A DNA stretch of 64,000 nt from Pikeienuella litoralis (GCF_037646705.1 NZ_JBBHER010000002.1:496001-560000); one strand, 5' to 3'. Shown: positions 42,476 through 52,249, counted from the first letter of the stretch. Program-made: numbers and translations. The notes: generated by a model from the letters alone, not told the origin.

Positions 42476-43030
42476 CGATGACGTTTCCCGACGGTTGGCG
42501 AAGTCACCGCGCGCCAGATCGAGGGCCGGCCCTTTGTTCAATACCGGGATGGCGTCGACGTCGAAGGTCTCGAGGCTTTTGAGTGCAGGGGGCGTGGCGG
42601 CCCCGATCCGACGCTCGATCATCCGGACCTACCGGTCCAGCGGCTTCAATTCGACCAGCCTGGCGGGGTATCGCCCGTGACCCGAGTTCTCCTCGGCGCC
42701 GGTTTGGCGCCGGTTTCCACGAAGAGCTCATCCACTTAGGCTCTGGTTATGTTGTCCCGATGTGCGAAAGCGACGAGAACCGAATAGCAGGTGTTCCGAT
42801 AGCGGACCCAAGTCTGGCTGCCGATCCGACCCGGGCGCTGATACTGGAGCCTTTCGCGCCACGCGGCGCCGCTGTCAGGCGATCTCGGCGGCGCTCGGGA
42901 CGCGTTGCGATCAGCGCCTCGCTATCGGGCGCCGACGGGATCGGAGCCATGAAGGTCCGGCGGGTGAAGCCCACCATCGCCTCCACCGTTCCTTTGCCGT
43001 TGCCGAAACCTGGTCGACCGAGCCTGTCGT
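42476..43030 (-). pseudogene. IS21-family remnant: istA C-terminal part and istB N-terminal part
   Basis: On the minus strand, about 42850-43030 reads GFGNGKGTVE then MVGFTRRTFMAPIP, the late part of IstA. Next, 42476-42622 reads ERRIGAATPPALKSLETFD then DAIPVLNKGPALDLARGDF, the start of IstB up to just before its Walker A. The order istA-istB matches IS21. Both are broken by frameshifts and deletions, and no intact element ends were seen. Confidence 0.72.
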
Positions 43031-43110
43031 CGAAGAGGTCATGCGACTGCGGCGACCCGAAGATCTGGCTGCGCTTGCATGTTCCATCACCGAGGATCCC
43101 CGCCACCGCC

Positions 43111-43444
43111 AGTCTGATGTCGTCATGCAGTTATCTAGAGGGGTGTCAACGAAGAGCAAAAATTCTTGACATGTCGATCGCCGAGCGTCCTGTCCGTTCG
43201 TAAATGATAAAACTTAAATGGTGAAAATAATAATTTCGCATATAAGAATAATTAGACACTATTTACATTAAGTATGTTGGTTAATTGGTATTGTTACCAT
43301 AACGTGCATCATAATTGATATATTTAACTGCCAATATTTATGTTTCAGGATCGACTGAAGTCAGGGTGAAGTGCACGCCAGAACTGGGGAAGGAAATTGA
43401 AATCGCCGGATATCCTGATATCTTCAGCGCGTGAGGAGATATCA
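43111..43444. other. AT-rich leader without a gene
   Basis: About 330 bases between IS21 debris and the DapA-family gene. The stretch 43200-43350 is strikingly AT-rich for this genome, with many TATA-like hexamers, and contains the operator candidate at 43286-43299. Probably the promoter region of the lyase gene. No open frame looks coding. Confidence 0.5.
43286..43299. promoter_or_regulatory. Candidate GntR-type operator TGGTA-TTGT-TACCA
   Basis: Perfect inverted repeat with the TGGT...ACCA ends found in FadR/UxuR-like operators, 146 bases before the DapA-family start. The nearest GntR gene is that of module B (41610-42434), so cross-module control is possible. Confidence 0.45.
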
Positions 43445-44356
43445 ATGAAGCACGATCTCGATGCTGCGCTTACTGGCGTTTCCGGAATTCTTGTCACGCC
43501 CTATGATGAAATGGGCGAAATCGCTCCGATGCTGCTGAAGCCGATTCTCGATCGCGTGCTCGCCGCCGGTGTTCATCTTCCGGTTGTGAACGGAAATACG
43601 AGCGAATTTTATGCTCTGACCACCGATGAAGCCTGCGTGATGGTGCGAGAAGTCGCCGGTTTGATGGATGGCCGCGCGCCTCTGCTGGCTGGCGTCGGGC
43701 GCGGCGTTCGAGACGCCTGCAAACTGGCGCGCGCGTCGGCTGACGCCGGTGCGGTCGCGCTCATGATTCACCAGCCGCCGGACCCCTTTGTCGCGCCGAG
43801 AGGGGTCGTGGATTATGTGCGCGCCGTCAGCGACGCGGGGGCGGGGCTGCCGATAATGCTCTACCTGCGGAACGACGCGATCGGCACCCGCGAGATCGTC
43901 AAGCTTTGTGAATTGCCGGGCGTCAAAGGTGTGAAATGGGCGACCCCCAATCCGATGAATCTGGCGGCGGCGCGCGCCGCGTGCGATCCGTCGATCGTTT
44001 GGGTTGGCGGACTCGCGGAAGTCTGGGCGCCAGCATTCTACGCCGTCGGAGCTAGAGGCTTCACGTCAGGGCTTATCAATGTCTGGCCCGAACGCTCGCT
44101 CGCGATTCACGCGGCTCTCGAGGCCGGCGATTACGCGCGGGCGCGCGAATTGATCGCGGGGATGCGCCGCTTCGAGGATATCCGCGCCGAAGAATTGAAT
44201 GGCGCCAATGTCACAGCCGTCAAGGCGGCGCTGCAAGCCATCGGCCATGATTGCGGCGCCACGCGCCCGCCTTCGGCGTGGCCGCTGACCGATGCGCAGA
44301 TGGCGAAAATGCGGGACTTTCTGACGGCGAACGACCTCGGCCCGCGGAAAGCCTGA
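43445..44356 (+). CDS. DapA/DHDPS-family lyase (dehydratase-aldolase)
   Basis: 303 residues, (beta/alpha)8 class I aldolase family. The start ATG 43445 follows a GAGGAG site. Motifs are GVSGILVTPYDEMGEI, VVNGNTSEFYALT (the GTTGE-equivalent), GVGRGVRDACKLA, the catalytic tyrosine region PIMLYLRNDAIG and the Schiff-base lysine in LPGVKGVKWATPNP. The changed GTTGE box and the setting argue against lysine synthesis and for a 5-dehydro-4-deoxyglucarate dehydratase or 2-keto-acid aldolase activity. It heads module C, converging on the IclR gene. Confidence 0.88.
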   Translation: MKHDLDAALTGVSGILVTPYDEMGEIAPMLLKPILDRVLAAGVHLPVVNGNTSEFYALTTDEACVMVREVAGLMDGRAPLLAGVGRGVRDACKLARASADAGAVALMIHQPPDPFVAPRGVVDYVRAVSDAGAGLPIMLYLRNDAIGTREIVKLCELPGVKGVKWATPNPMNLAAARAACDPSIVWVGGLAEVWAPAFYAVGARGFTSGLINVWPERSLAIHAALEAGDYARARELIAGMRRFEDIRAEELNGANVTAVKAALQAIGHDCGATRPPSAWPLTDAQMAKMRDFLTANDLGPRKA

Positions 44357-44423
44357 CCTTTCGCGGGCTGGCGGAGCGAAAGCCAGCGCTGACGCGGGAC
44401 GGGGTTCCGGGTGTCGCGCGGTA

Positions 44424-45215
44424 TCAAAGCGGACGATATCCGAGTTCTTTCGAGATCACTTGCGCCACCGAGATTATCCTTCGGGACACGGCGCCCTCGA
44501 GGTCGGCCAGGGACGGCGCGGTCTGCATGTCCGCAACGCTGATCGCAGCTATGATCTCGCCTGAAAAATCCCGCACCGGCGCCGCGCAGGCCGCCACCCC
44601 CGGCGTGACCGCAGAGCGGTAGGCCACGAATCCCCGTTCCCGCTCCCGTTCCAATCTTTCGATGAGTTCGTCGAGATTGGCCGGAGTCTGATCTGAGAAA
44701 AGCTCGAACTGGACGCCGTCGAGCAGGGCCGCGAGCTGCTTCGCCGAATGGTCGAACAGCAGAGCTCTGCCGCAGGCGGAGGCGTGGGCCGGAAGCCGGT
44801 GGCCTGTCCGGCTCCAGCCGCCCGTCTGGCGCTCTGATCGTATCCGAAACGCGTAAACCACGAAGCGGCCATCGAGAATTGCGAGATGCGTGCTCGTTCC
44901 AAGCTGATCGCGGAGCGCGCTCAGGTGCGGACGGGCGGTGCGCAACAGGTCCTGACTGTGAAGCGAAGTGAATCCGAGATTCACCGCCTGAGGCCCCAGC
45001 AGCAAGCCCTGATGGTCCTTTTCGCGTTGCAGAAATCCTTCGGTCGTCATCGTTGCGACAAGTCGGAACGCCGTCGCTCGCGGTATCTGCAGTTCGCGAG
45101 ATATGTCCGCAACAGTAATAATAGGGCGATCAATCGAAAACAATTTCAATATCGCCAGGCCACGTTTCAGAGCCGGCACTGAATACGTCTCAGATTGTTT
45201 TCCGTTTTGTTTCAT
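44424..45215 (-). CDS. IclR-family transcriptional regulator
   Basis: 263 residues. N-terminal winged helix (VPALKRGLAILKLFSIDRPIITVADISRELQIPRATAFRLVATMTTEGFLQRE) and the GAF-like IclR effector domain with HLAILDGRFVVYAF, LPAHASACGRALLFD and GVAACAAPVRDFSGEIIAAISVA. It is divergent from the TAXI operon with a 270-base intergenic region and is the likely local regulator of module C, including the DapA-family gene on its other side. Confidence 0.93.
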   Translation of the reverse strand: MKQNGKQSETYSVPALKRGLAILKLFSIDRPIITVADISRELQIPRATAFRLVATMTTEGFLQREKDHQGLLLGPQAVNLGFTSLHSQDLLRTARPHLSALRDQLGTSTHLAILDGRFVVYAFRIRSERQTGGWSRTGHRLPAHASACGRALLFDHSAKQLAALLDGVQFELFSDQTPANLDELIERLERERERGFVAYRSAVTPGVAACAAPVRDFSGEIIAAISVADMQTAPSLADLEGAVSRRIISVAQVISKELGYRPL

Positions 45216-45295
45216 GGGGTGAGGTTCTTCGAATCTGTCTTGTCCGCCGGAATGAAGAATCCGGCCCGGACGCGCGCGGCGGGGCTTTCAATGTG

Positions 45296-45325
45296 TTGAC
45301 GATCATTGTTCGAATCACATAGTAT
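45296..45325 (+). promoter_or_regulatory. Candidate sigma-70 promoter for the module C operon
   Basis: TTGACG at 45296-45301 and TAGTAT at 45320-45325, spaced 18 bases, about 165 bases before the TAXI start. A good -35 with a moderate -10. The long leader includes a 22-codon frame (45424-45492) whose stop overlaps the TAXI start codon. Confidence 0.45.
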
Positions 45326-45488
45326 CACCTGCGAGCTTTCAGTATCAAGAGTGAGACTGATTTTTCCGCGTGCCAAATGAGAAAGCTCGAGTGAAAGACT
45401 GGAACAAAAAAGAAGAAAAACTCATGCGTCCGTCTCTGTTTCAGAGAGGAGACAAGCATGTTCGACCACATGTAGGAGGAGCGAAGAT

Positions 45489-46493
45489 ATGACCAAATCC
45501 TGGTTCAATCGATTTCTGCCGGCGCTGACGGTCGGCGTTTCGATGCTGATTGCGCACGGGCAACCGGCCAGCGCCGACATGGCGCCGCCAGACGAGCAGT
45601 TCATGTCCATGGGGACGTCGAGCGCGGGAGGGTCGTTTTTTCCGCTCGCCGGCGCGATGGCGAACGTCATCGGAAAGGCCTATCCGCAACTCAAGATCAA
45701 CGCCGAAATCACGGGCGGATCGGTCGACAATGTGAAGCTGATCCACAATGGCCAGCTCGAACTCGCGCTGATCTCCGCGCAGCCGGCGTATCAAGGGTAC
45801 CATGGATTAGGTAAATTCGAGAGCACCGGGCCGCTGGAGAGTCACCGCGCGCTGATGGCGGGTCACGGAAACTTCTGGCAACTCTACACGCTGAAAAGCA
45901 GCGGCATAGAGACGATCTACGATCTGAAAGGGAAGACCGTCTCGCTCGGCGCGACGGGGTCCGACGGCAACTCCATCGGCAAGCTCGTGATCGAAGCGCA
46001 CGGCCTGAAGATGAATGAGGACTGGAGGCCGGAGTATATCAGCCATGGCAATGGTCCCGGCGCCCTGCGCGACGGCCGTGTGGATGCGGTGCTGATACTC
46101 AGCTCGGCGCCGACATCCGCGGTGACGGACATCACCAGCACGAATGGCGACGAGGTCGTTTTCGTAAATCCGGACCCCAAGGTGCTCAAAGGTCTTCTGG
46201 ATCAGTTTCCCTACTGGTCTGCAGGCGCGATACCGGCCGGGACCTATAACGGTCACGACGAAGACATCACCGGCACGTTCAAGCTCGCGGTCCTGCTGTG
46301 CGCCAGCAAGGACGTGTCCGATGAGGTCGCCTATGCTGTCGTAAAGGCGCTGATCGAGAACAACGCCGCGCTGACGAGCGCCAACGCGTTGGGAAAATAC
46401 TGGAGCCGCGACGACGCCGTCGGACCGCTGAAAGGCGTGATCCCCATTCATCCCGGAGCGGAGAAATACTACCGCGATAACGGGTTGATGTAA
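45489..46493 (+). CDS. TAXI-family TRAP transporter solute-binding protein (module C)
   Basis: 334 residues with a strong TAGGAGGAG site. Signal peptide at 1-29 (ending PASA). TAXI features are MGTSSAGGSFFPLAGAMANVIGKAYPQL, ITGGSVDNVKLIHNGQLELALI, YDLKGKTVSLGATGSDGNS and GPGALRDGRVDAVLILSSAP. It delivers its ligand to the fused permease encoded next. Only distantly similar to the TAXI protein at the left edge of the window. The ligand is probably an organic acid, given the CoA-activation genes downstream. Confidence 0.93.
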   Translation: MTKSWFNRFLPALTVGVSMLIAHGQPASADMAPPDEQFMSMGTSSAGGSFFPLAGAMANVIGKAYPQLKINAEITGGSVDNVKLIHNGQLELALISAQPAYQGYHGLGKFESTGPLESHRALMAGHGNFWQLYTLKSSGIETIYDLKGKTVSLGATGSDGNSIGKLVIEAHGLKMNEDWRPEYISHGNGPGALRDGRVDAVLILSSAPTSAVTDITSTNGDEVVFVNPDPKVLKGLLDQFPYWSAGAIPAGTYNGHDEDITGTFKLAVLLCASKDVSDEVAYAVVKALIENNAALTSANALGKYWSRDDAVGPLKGVIPIHPGAEKYYRDNGLM

Positions 46494-46630
46494 GCGCCCA
46501 CGAACCTGCGTCCGCTCCGGCGCATCGGGGCGGGCCGCGCCCGTCCCGTCGTTTGAAAAACTCCCGCCTGAACGAAGGCGCCCCTCAACGCAATGATGGC
46601 GGCTTCTTCAGTAAGAGGAATGGGGCTTTC

Positions 46631-48550
46631 ATGTTCGCGAATTTCCGGCCGGTCACAGGCGGCAAAGACATTTCGATCTTGGTCTCCGGCGTCGTCATGG
46701 CCGCCTACTCGCTGTTCCATCTCTGGCTCAGCGTCATTGGTGTTCTGGCCACCTTGCAGCAGGTTTATATTCACCTGACATTCGCGCTGGTGATCATCTT
46801 CCTGATCAAGCCCGCCTTCGCCGCCGGCTCGCGCCTGGCGCATCTGCGGTGGGCCGTCGATCTGCCCTGCATCATCGGGGCGATCCTGCTCGGCGCCCAC
46901 ATGACCTTGAATTTCATGGATATCGCAGATCGCGGCGGCGGCGATCCTTCGATGGCGACGGTCGTTCTTGGCGGCGTCGCGGTCCTGCTGACGATCGAAG
47001 CGACGCGGCGCATGATGGGCCTCGCGCTTCCGATCATCACGGCGATCTTCATCGCCTACGCGTTCCTTGGCCCGTATCTGCCGGGCGCGCTGGCGCACCG
47101 CGGATACGGACTGGAGCGCGTCGTGTCGATGCTCTACGCCACGACGTCGGGGATCGCGGGCACGCCGCTCCAGACATCGGCGAGCTATGTCGCGATCTTT
47201 GTCATCTTCGCGGGCTTTCTCGACGCGTCCGGCGCGGGAAAGTTCTTCATAGACTGGAGCTTCGCCGGGCTCGGCTGGATGCGCGGCGGCCCCGCGAAAG
47301 TCGCCGTTATCGCCAGCGCGCTGATGGGGACCGTTTCGGGAAGCTCGGTCGCCAACGTCGCGGCGACGGGGACGTTCACCATTCCCGTGATGAAACGCGC
47401 TGGCCTGAAGAAGGCCTTCGCCGGGGCTGTGGAGGCGGCCGCGTCATCGGGAGGGCAGATCATGCCGCCGGTGATGGGGGCGGCCGCCTTCATCATGGTC
47501 GAGATCATGGGCGCGCCGTACACCTCGATCATGAAGGCGGCGATCGTGCCCGGGCTGCTCTATTTTCTCGCGGTCTTCTGCATGATCGACTTTCAGGTCG
47601 CCAAGCAGGGGATCAAGGGTATTCCGAAGCAGGAATTGCCCGACGCGTGGGAGATATTCAAGGAAGGCTGGCATCTGATCCTGCCTTTGATTCTCCTGCT
47701 CTACCTGTTGATCTACGTCGAATACACACCGATCAAGTCGGCTTTCTGGTCTGTTGTGGCGGTGGTTGCGATCAGTTGGATGCGAGGTCGGACCCGCATG
47801 GGGCCGGCGCGCATATTTCAGGCGCTTCGGCAGGGCGGCAAGTCAATGCTCGAGGTCGCCACGGCCTGCGCCAGCGCCGGAATCGTCGTCGGGGTCATGC
47901 TGCTGACCGGACTCGCCTTGCGCCTTTCCTCGCTCATGGTCGACTGGTCCGGCGGCAATCTCATGCCGCTGCTGCTGATCACCATGGTGATCTCGTTGAT
48001 CCTCGGCATGGGGCTGCCCACCTCCGCGGTCTATATCGTCCTGGCGACCATGGTGGTGCCGGCCATGACCGCGGTCGGCGTTGATCCGATGGCGGCGCAT
48101 CTTTTCGTCTTCTATTTCGGCGTCCTCGCCAATGTGACGCCGCCGGTCGCCATCGCGGCGTTCGCCGGCGCGGGGATCGCCGGCGCCGACCCGATGAAGA
48201 CCGGGGTCATCGCATTCCGGATCGCGCTCGCCGGTTTCATCCTTCCCTTCATGTGGGTCTACAATCCGGCGATCATTCTGGATGGCGCGCCCCTTCAGAT
48301 TGCGATTGCGGTCTTGACGGCCACGATCGGCATCATCTCGCTGGCCGCCGCGGTCCAGGGCTATCTGTTCGGAAACGCGCGCTGGTTCGAGCGCCTTCTG
48401 CTTCTGGGCGGCTCGTTGACGCTCATCATGTCGGGCGTGAGCACCGATCTCGCCGGTTTCGCCATGATCGGGCTCGCCGTCGCGACGCGCTTCCTGATCC
48501 CGGGCGTGAACCGCCGGCCCGAGCGCGAAAGGTTGACCGCCGATGATTGA
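46631..48550 (+). CDS. TRAP transporter fused permease (4TM/12TM, TAXI type)
   Basis: 639 residues from the ATG at 46631 with GAGGAATGG upstream; the open frame begins earlier at a TTG. The DctQ-like four-span part (about 1-150) is fused to a DctM-like part (about 165-600), as is usual for TAXI systems. Conserved DctM signatures are MGTVSGSSVANVAATGTFTIPVMKRAGLKKAFAGAVEAAASSGGQIMPPVMGAAAF and ILGMGLPTSAVYIVLATMV. The 3' end overlaps the next gene by 8 bases, so transport and catabolism are co-expressed. Confidence 0.95.
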   Translation: MFANFRPVTGGKDISILVSGVVMAAYSLFHLWLSVIGVLATLQQVYIHLTFALVIIFLIKPAFAAGSRLAHLRWAVDLPCIIGAILLGAHMTLNFMDIADRGGGDPSMATVVLGGVAVLLTIEATRRMMGLALPIITAIFIAYAFLGPYLPGALAHRGYGLERVVSMLYATTSGIAGTPLQTSASYVAIFVIFAGFLDASGAGKFFIDWSFAGLGWMRGGPAKVAVIASALMGTVSGSSVANVAATGTFTIPVMKRAGLKKAFAGAVEAAASSGGQIMPPVMGAAAFIMVEIMGAPYTSIMKAAIVPGLLYFLAVFCMIDFQVAKQGIKGIPKQELPDAWEIFKEGWHLILPLILLLYLLIYVEYTPIKSAFWSVVAVVAISWMRGRTRMGPARIFQALRQGGKSMLEVATACASAGIVVGVMLLTGLALRLSSLMVDWSGGNLMPLLLITMVISLILGMGLPTSAVYIVLATMVVPAMTAVGVDPMAAHLFVFYFGVLANVTPPVAIAAFAGAGIAGADPMKTGVIAFRIALAGFILPFMWVYNPAIILDGAPLQIAIAVLTATIGIISLAAAVQGYLFGNARWFERLLLLGGSLTLIMSGVSTDLAGFAMIGLAVATRFLIPGVNRRPERERLTADD

Positions 48551-50249
48551 CGGATTGCATCATTCCATGACGTCCCTCGAGACCGATGTTCTGGTTCTCG
48601 GCGGCGGCGTGTCGGGGCGGCGCGCCGCGATCGCCGCCGCAAGGAGGGGCGCGAACGTCGTCATCGCCTACTACGCCCGCGGCGCGTCGCCCTATCTGCT
48701 TGGCTGCAACGCCGCATATTCGGGCGAGAACAGCGCGGACTCGCCCCGGCATCACGCAGAGGACACCATTCAGGGCGGCTACCGCATCAACGACGTCGAT
48801 CTGGTCGAGCGCCTCGCCCATGGCGCGCCCGCCGCGATCCGGGACGTGTCGGACATGGGCGTGCCTTTCGCGGCGCGAAATGGCGAACCCGCCCTCCGCC
48901 ACCTGTCGGGCAATCGCCATCCGAGGTCATGGTTCGTCGCGGAAGGGACCGGGGTCGCGATCATCCAGGCTCTCGCGCGGACGGGGCGCGCCCTAGGGCT
49001 GCGCGAGCTCAAGGCGACCAAGGCGCTGACCCTGCTGCGCGACGGCGAGGAGGTGACGGGGGCGATCGTCGTCGATTCCGCGGGACGGCTCATTTCAGTG
49101 CGGGCGCGCGCGGTGGTCGTCGCGCTCGGCGGGCTGGGGCGCGCCTATGGCGACAGCACCTATCCGCCAGACGTGGGATCCACCTCATATGGGGTGTTGC
49201 TTCGGGCCGGGGCCCGCCTGATCGATATGGAGTTCGTCCAGTTCGAGCCAACCGTGACGGTTTTTCCGGCGAAATGCGCGGGCATGGAGATGCCGACCGC
49301 GATGCTCGGCGACGGCGCCTTTCTGCGGAATGTCGATGGCCATCGGTTCATGCTGGACTACAACCCCGACGGCGGCGAAAGGCGGATCGAAAAGGCCCGC
49401 CTGTCGCTCTGCATCCAGAAGGAAATCGATGAGGGGCGGGGCTTCCCCGACAAGACGGTCGAATTCGACTGCACGGCGCTGCCGGCGGATGTGCTCGAAG
49501 GATATGTCACGCACCGGCAGCGCCTTCTGAATGCCGGCGTCGACCCGGCGGTCGTGTCGCCGCGCGTCCGGCCGGCGGCGCACAGCATGATGGGCGGCGC
49601 CCGGATCGACAGCGACGCATGGACAGGCGTTCCGGGGCTCTACGCGGGCGGGGAGGCGGCCGGCGGCGTGCACGGCGCGAGCCGGCTGGCGGGCAATGGC
49701 GGCGCGGATATCCTTGTGTTCGGCGGGATCGCCGGAGATGCGGCGGCCAGAGATCTGCCGCGCGCCCGCGACAGGGACTGGCTCTCGATCGAACGGCGGG
49801 CGCTCGACGAGGTGACCGATATCGCGCGCCTTGGAGAGGGCGCCCTCCGGCCCGCGGAAGTTGCTGAAACGATCCGCCGCGCGCTCTCTGAAAACGTGGG
49901 GATCTACCGCGATGCGGACGGGCTCGGCGTGGCGACCCGCACGCTCGATCAGATCGCCAGCGCCCTGGCGGGCCAGCCCGCCGCGGCCAATCCCGACGAG
50001 CTGGTCGAGGCGGTGTCGGCGGCGGATCTCCTGTTGACGGCGAGGGTCGTAAGCAAGGCGGCGACACTTCGAACGGAAAGTCGCGGCGCGCACCAGCGGC
50101 GCGATCATCCGGAACGCGACGACGAACACTGGCGAAAACATATCGCCTTCCGCCTCAGCTCGACCGGCGAGCTTGCGCATGAGCCTTGCCCGGTCAGATC
50201 CAGTCAACCTCAGCAAACCGGAGGCAACACACGGTGCGAAAACCACTGA
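48543..50249 (+). CDS. FAD-dependent oxidoreductase (fumarate reductase/succinate dehydrogenase flavoprotein family)
   Basis: 568 residues. The FAD Rossmann motif is TDVLVLGGGVSGRRAAIAAARRG (residues 14-36). The closing flavin loop is typical of the fumarate reductase/aspartate oxidase family (GVPGLYAGGEAAGGVHGASRLAGNGGADILVFGG), preceded by AAHSMMGGARID. These enzymes reduce or create carbon-carbon double bonds in carboxylates, or reduce related acids. A helical C-terminal domain follows, and the last 50 residues are low-quality and may run past the real fold. It overlaps genes on both sides, so it is tightly coupled to the transporter and the CoA-transferase. Confidence 0.88.
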   Translation: MIDGLHHSMTSLETDVLVLGGGVSGRRAAIAAARRGANVVIAYYARGASPYLLGCNAAYSGENSADSPRHHAEDTIQGGYRINDVDLVERLAHGAPAAIRDVSDMGVPFAARNGEPALRHLSGNRHPRSWFVAEGTGVAIIQALARTGRALGLRELKATKALTLLRDGEEVTGAIVVDSAGRLISVRARAVVVALGGLGRAYGDSTYPPDVGSTSYGVLLRAGARLIDMEFVQFEPTVTVFPAKCAGMEMPTAMLGDGAFLRNVDGHRFMLDYNPDGGERRIEKARLSLCIQKEIDEGRGFPDKTVEFDCTALPADVLEGYVTHRQRLLNAGVDPAVVSPRVRPAAHSMMGGARIDSDAWTGVPGLYAGGEAAGGVHGASRLAGNGGADILVFGGIAGDAAARDLPRARDRDWLSIERRALDEVTDIARLGEGALRPAEVAETIRRALSENVGIYRDADGLGVATRTLDQIASALAGQPAAANPDELVEAVSAADLLLTARVVSKAATLRTESRGAHQRRDHPERDDEHWRKHIAFRLSSTGELAHEPCPVRSSQPQQTGGNTRCENH

Positions 50250-51430
50250 AAGATGTGAAGGTTCTAGACTTCACGCGACTCTATGCGGGCCCGTTCTGCA
50301 CCATGCTCCTGGGAGACCTGGGCGCAGACGTCGTGAAGGTCGAGGCGCCCGGGGGCGATCCGATCCGGCGCCAGGGGCCGCCGTTCCACAAAGGCCAGAG
50401 CATGAGCTTTTTGGCGGCGAACCGAAACAAGCGGTCGATCGTGCTGGACCTGAAGTCGGACGAGGGGCGGGCGGCGGCGCAGAAGCTCGCCGCAAAATGC
50501 GATGTGCTTGTCGAGAACTTCCGCCCCGGCGTGATGGCGCGCCTCGGGCTCGGCTTTCGTGAGTTGAGCGCGATGAACCCGCGGTTGATCTACGCCAGCA
50601 TGTCGGGAATGGGCGCGGATGGGCCAGGCAAGGACACCGGCGGCTTCGATCTGACGATCCAGGCCGAGGCCGGGTACATGAGCATCACCGGCGAGCGTGG
50701 CTGCGCGCCCATCAAGCTGGGCACTTCGGCCTTCGATCTGATCTGCGGTCAATACGCGATGGGCGCCATCGTCACCTCGCTTTTCGATCGCGAAAGGACG
50801 GGCAAGGGACAGCTGATCGAGACGAGCCTGTTCGAGGGCTGCATCACCTTCCTGGTCGACGCCGCCGTCGAATACTTCTCAACCGGGGACAGTCGCGGGA
50901 AATGGGGATCCGAGCATTCCAGCCAGGCTCCGTACAAGGCCTTCAAATCGGCGGACGGATGGATCGTTATCGGAGCGGGGATACAGAATCTCTTCGAGGG
51001 GTTCATGCGCGTGATCGATCGCGAGGATCTGATCGCCGACGAACGTTTCCTCAGCGTGGCCGACCGGTCGGCGAACCGGGACGACCTGCACGCCATTCTG
51101 GATGCGGAAGTTCTGAAATGGGAGACGGACGCTCTTCTCGCGGCGCTTCGCGAGGCCGATGTCCCCTGCGCGCCCGTCAACTCGATCGCGGAAGCGTTGA
51201 CGCACCCGCAGGCGCTGCACCGAGGGATGATCCAAACGGTCGCGCATCCTGAATATGGCGATCTCAAGACGCTTGGCCCGGCGGTGAAATATTCAGGATT
51301 CGACGTCTCGGCGAACTGGACGGCTCCGCCGCTTCTGGGCGCCGACACCGATCGCGTTCTGGACGAATGGCTGGGGACGTCTCAGCCCGAGCCGGTCGGC
51401 GCGTCATCCGATCGCAAAACCGCAAATTAG
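50234..51430 (+). CDS. CaiB/BaiF (class III) CoA-transferase
   Basis: 398 residues from the GTG at 50234 with a CGGAGG site. The family start (LKDVKVLDFTRLYAGPFCTMLLGDLGADVVKVEAPGGDP) is complete, followed by NRNKRSIVLDLKSDEGR. The catalytic aspartate is in the GFDLTIQAEAGYMSITGE region. It moves CoA between carboxylates without a covalent burst, activating the imported acid. It overlaps the FAD gene by 16 bases and precedes the enoyl-CoA hydratase by 8. Confidence 0.94.
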   Translation: MRKPLKDVKVLDFTRLYAGPFCTMLLGDLGADVVKVEAPGGDPIRRQGPPFHKGQSMSFLAANRNKRSIVLDLKSDEGRAAAQKLAAKCDVLVENFRPGVMARLGLGFRELSAMNPRLIYASMSGMGADGPGKDTGGFDLTIQAEAGYMSITGERGCAPIKLGTSAFDLICGQYAMGAIVTSLFDRERTGKGQLIETSLFEGCITFLVDAAVEYFSTGDSRGKWGSEHSSQAPYKAFKSADGWIVIGAGIQNLFEGFMRVIDREDLIADERFLSVADRSANRDDLHAILDAEVLKWETDALLAALREADVPCAPVNSIAEALTHPQALHRGMIQTVAHPEYGDLKTLGPAVKYSGFDVSANWTAPPLLGADTDRVLDEWLGTSQPEPVGASSDRKTAN

Positions 51431-51438
51431 GAGGGAAC

Positions 51439-52215
51439 GTGACAATTCTGTTGCAGGAAGAGGCCGGTGGAATCGCCACCCTGACTCTCAATCGCCCCGA
51501 TGCGATGAACGCCATTTCGAATGCGCTGGCGACCGAATTGCTGGACCGTCTCGACGCGATATCGCAAAGGCGCGACATCCGCAGCGTGATCCTCAGAGGC
51601 GCTGGCGACCGCGCCTTTTGCGCCGGCGCCGATCTGAAGGAGAGGCGCGGCGTCGGGCCGGATGAGAAATGGGCCCAGCGGACGCGCTTGTTCAACGTGA
51701 ATCAGGCCATCTGGCGCCTGCCGCAGCCGGTTGTCGCGGCGATCCACGGATTTTGCCTCGGCGGCGGATTCGAGCTGGCGTTGTTCTGCGATTACAGGAT
51801 CGCGACGCCAGATGCGCAGTTCTCGTTCCCGGAAATGAGTCTCGGCGCCTACCCGGGCGCCGGCGGCCCGATAATGCTGGCGAAGAATATCGGTAAGGCG
51901 CGCGCCAAGGAGATCCTGCTTTCCGCGCGCCGGGTCGCGGCGGATGAGGCGTTGAGCCTTGGCGTGGTGGACATGGTCGTCCCATACGAAGAGCTTTCGG
52001 AGAGGGCCGTGGCCCTGGCGACGACGTTCCAGGCGTCGAGCCCGCTGGGGACGGCCGCCGTGAAGACGCTCATCAATCAGGGCGCCGACTTGCCCCTTCA
52101 CGCCGCGAGCGACCTCAACGACGCGCTCCGACGGCCGCTCGAAGCGACCCGGGATTATGAGGAGGGCATCGAGGCGTTCTTCGAAAAGCGAACGCCAAAT
52201 TTTGTCGGACGATAG
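51439..52215 (+). CDS. Enoyl-CoA hydratase/isomerase family protein
   Basis: 258 residues from the GTG at 51439 after GGAGGG. Crotonase-fold motifs are NRPDAMNAISNALATELLDRLD, the oxyanion hole in FCAGADLKERRG and VVAAIHGFCLGGGFELALFCDYRIATPDAQFSFPEMSLGAYPGAGG. One catalytic glutamate (in FPEMSLG) is present. The first glutamate position, in the GGGFELAL helix, also has Glu. It would hydrate or isomerise the acyl-CoA made by the preceding transferase. Last gene of the operon. Confidence 0.93.
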   Translation: MTILLQEEAGGIATLTLNRPDAMNAISNALATELLDRLDAISQRRDIRSVILRGAGDRAFCAGADLKERRGVGPDEKWAQRTRLFNVNQAIWRLPQPVVAAIHGFCLGGGFELALFCDYRIATPDAQFSFPEMSLGAYPGAGGPIMLAKNIGKARAKEILLSARRVAADEALSLGVVDMVVPYEELSERAVALATTFQASSPLGTAAVKTLINQGADLPLHAASDLNDALRRPLEATRDYEEGIEAFFEKRTPNFVGR

Positions 52216-52249
52216 AGCTGGCTGACCGGCGCGCTTTCAGCACTCATGA

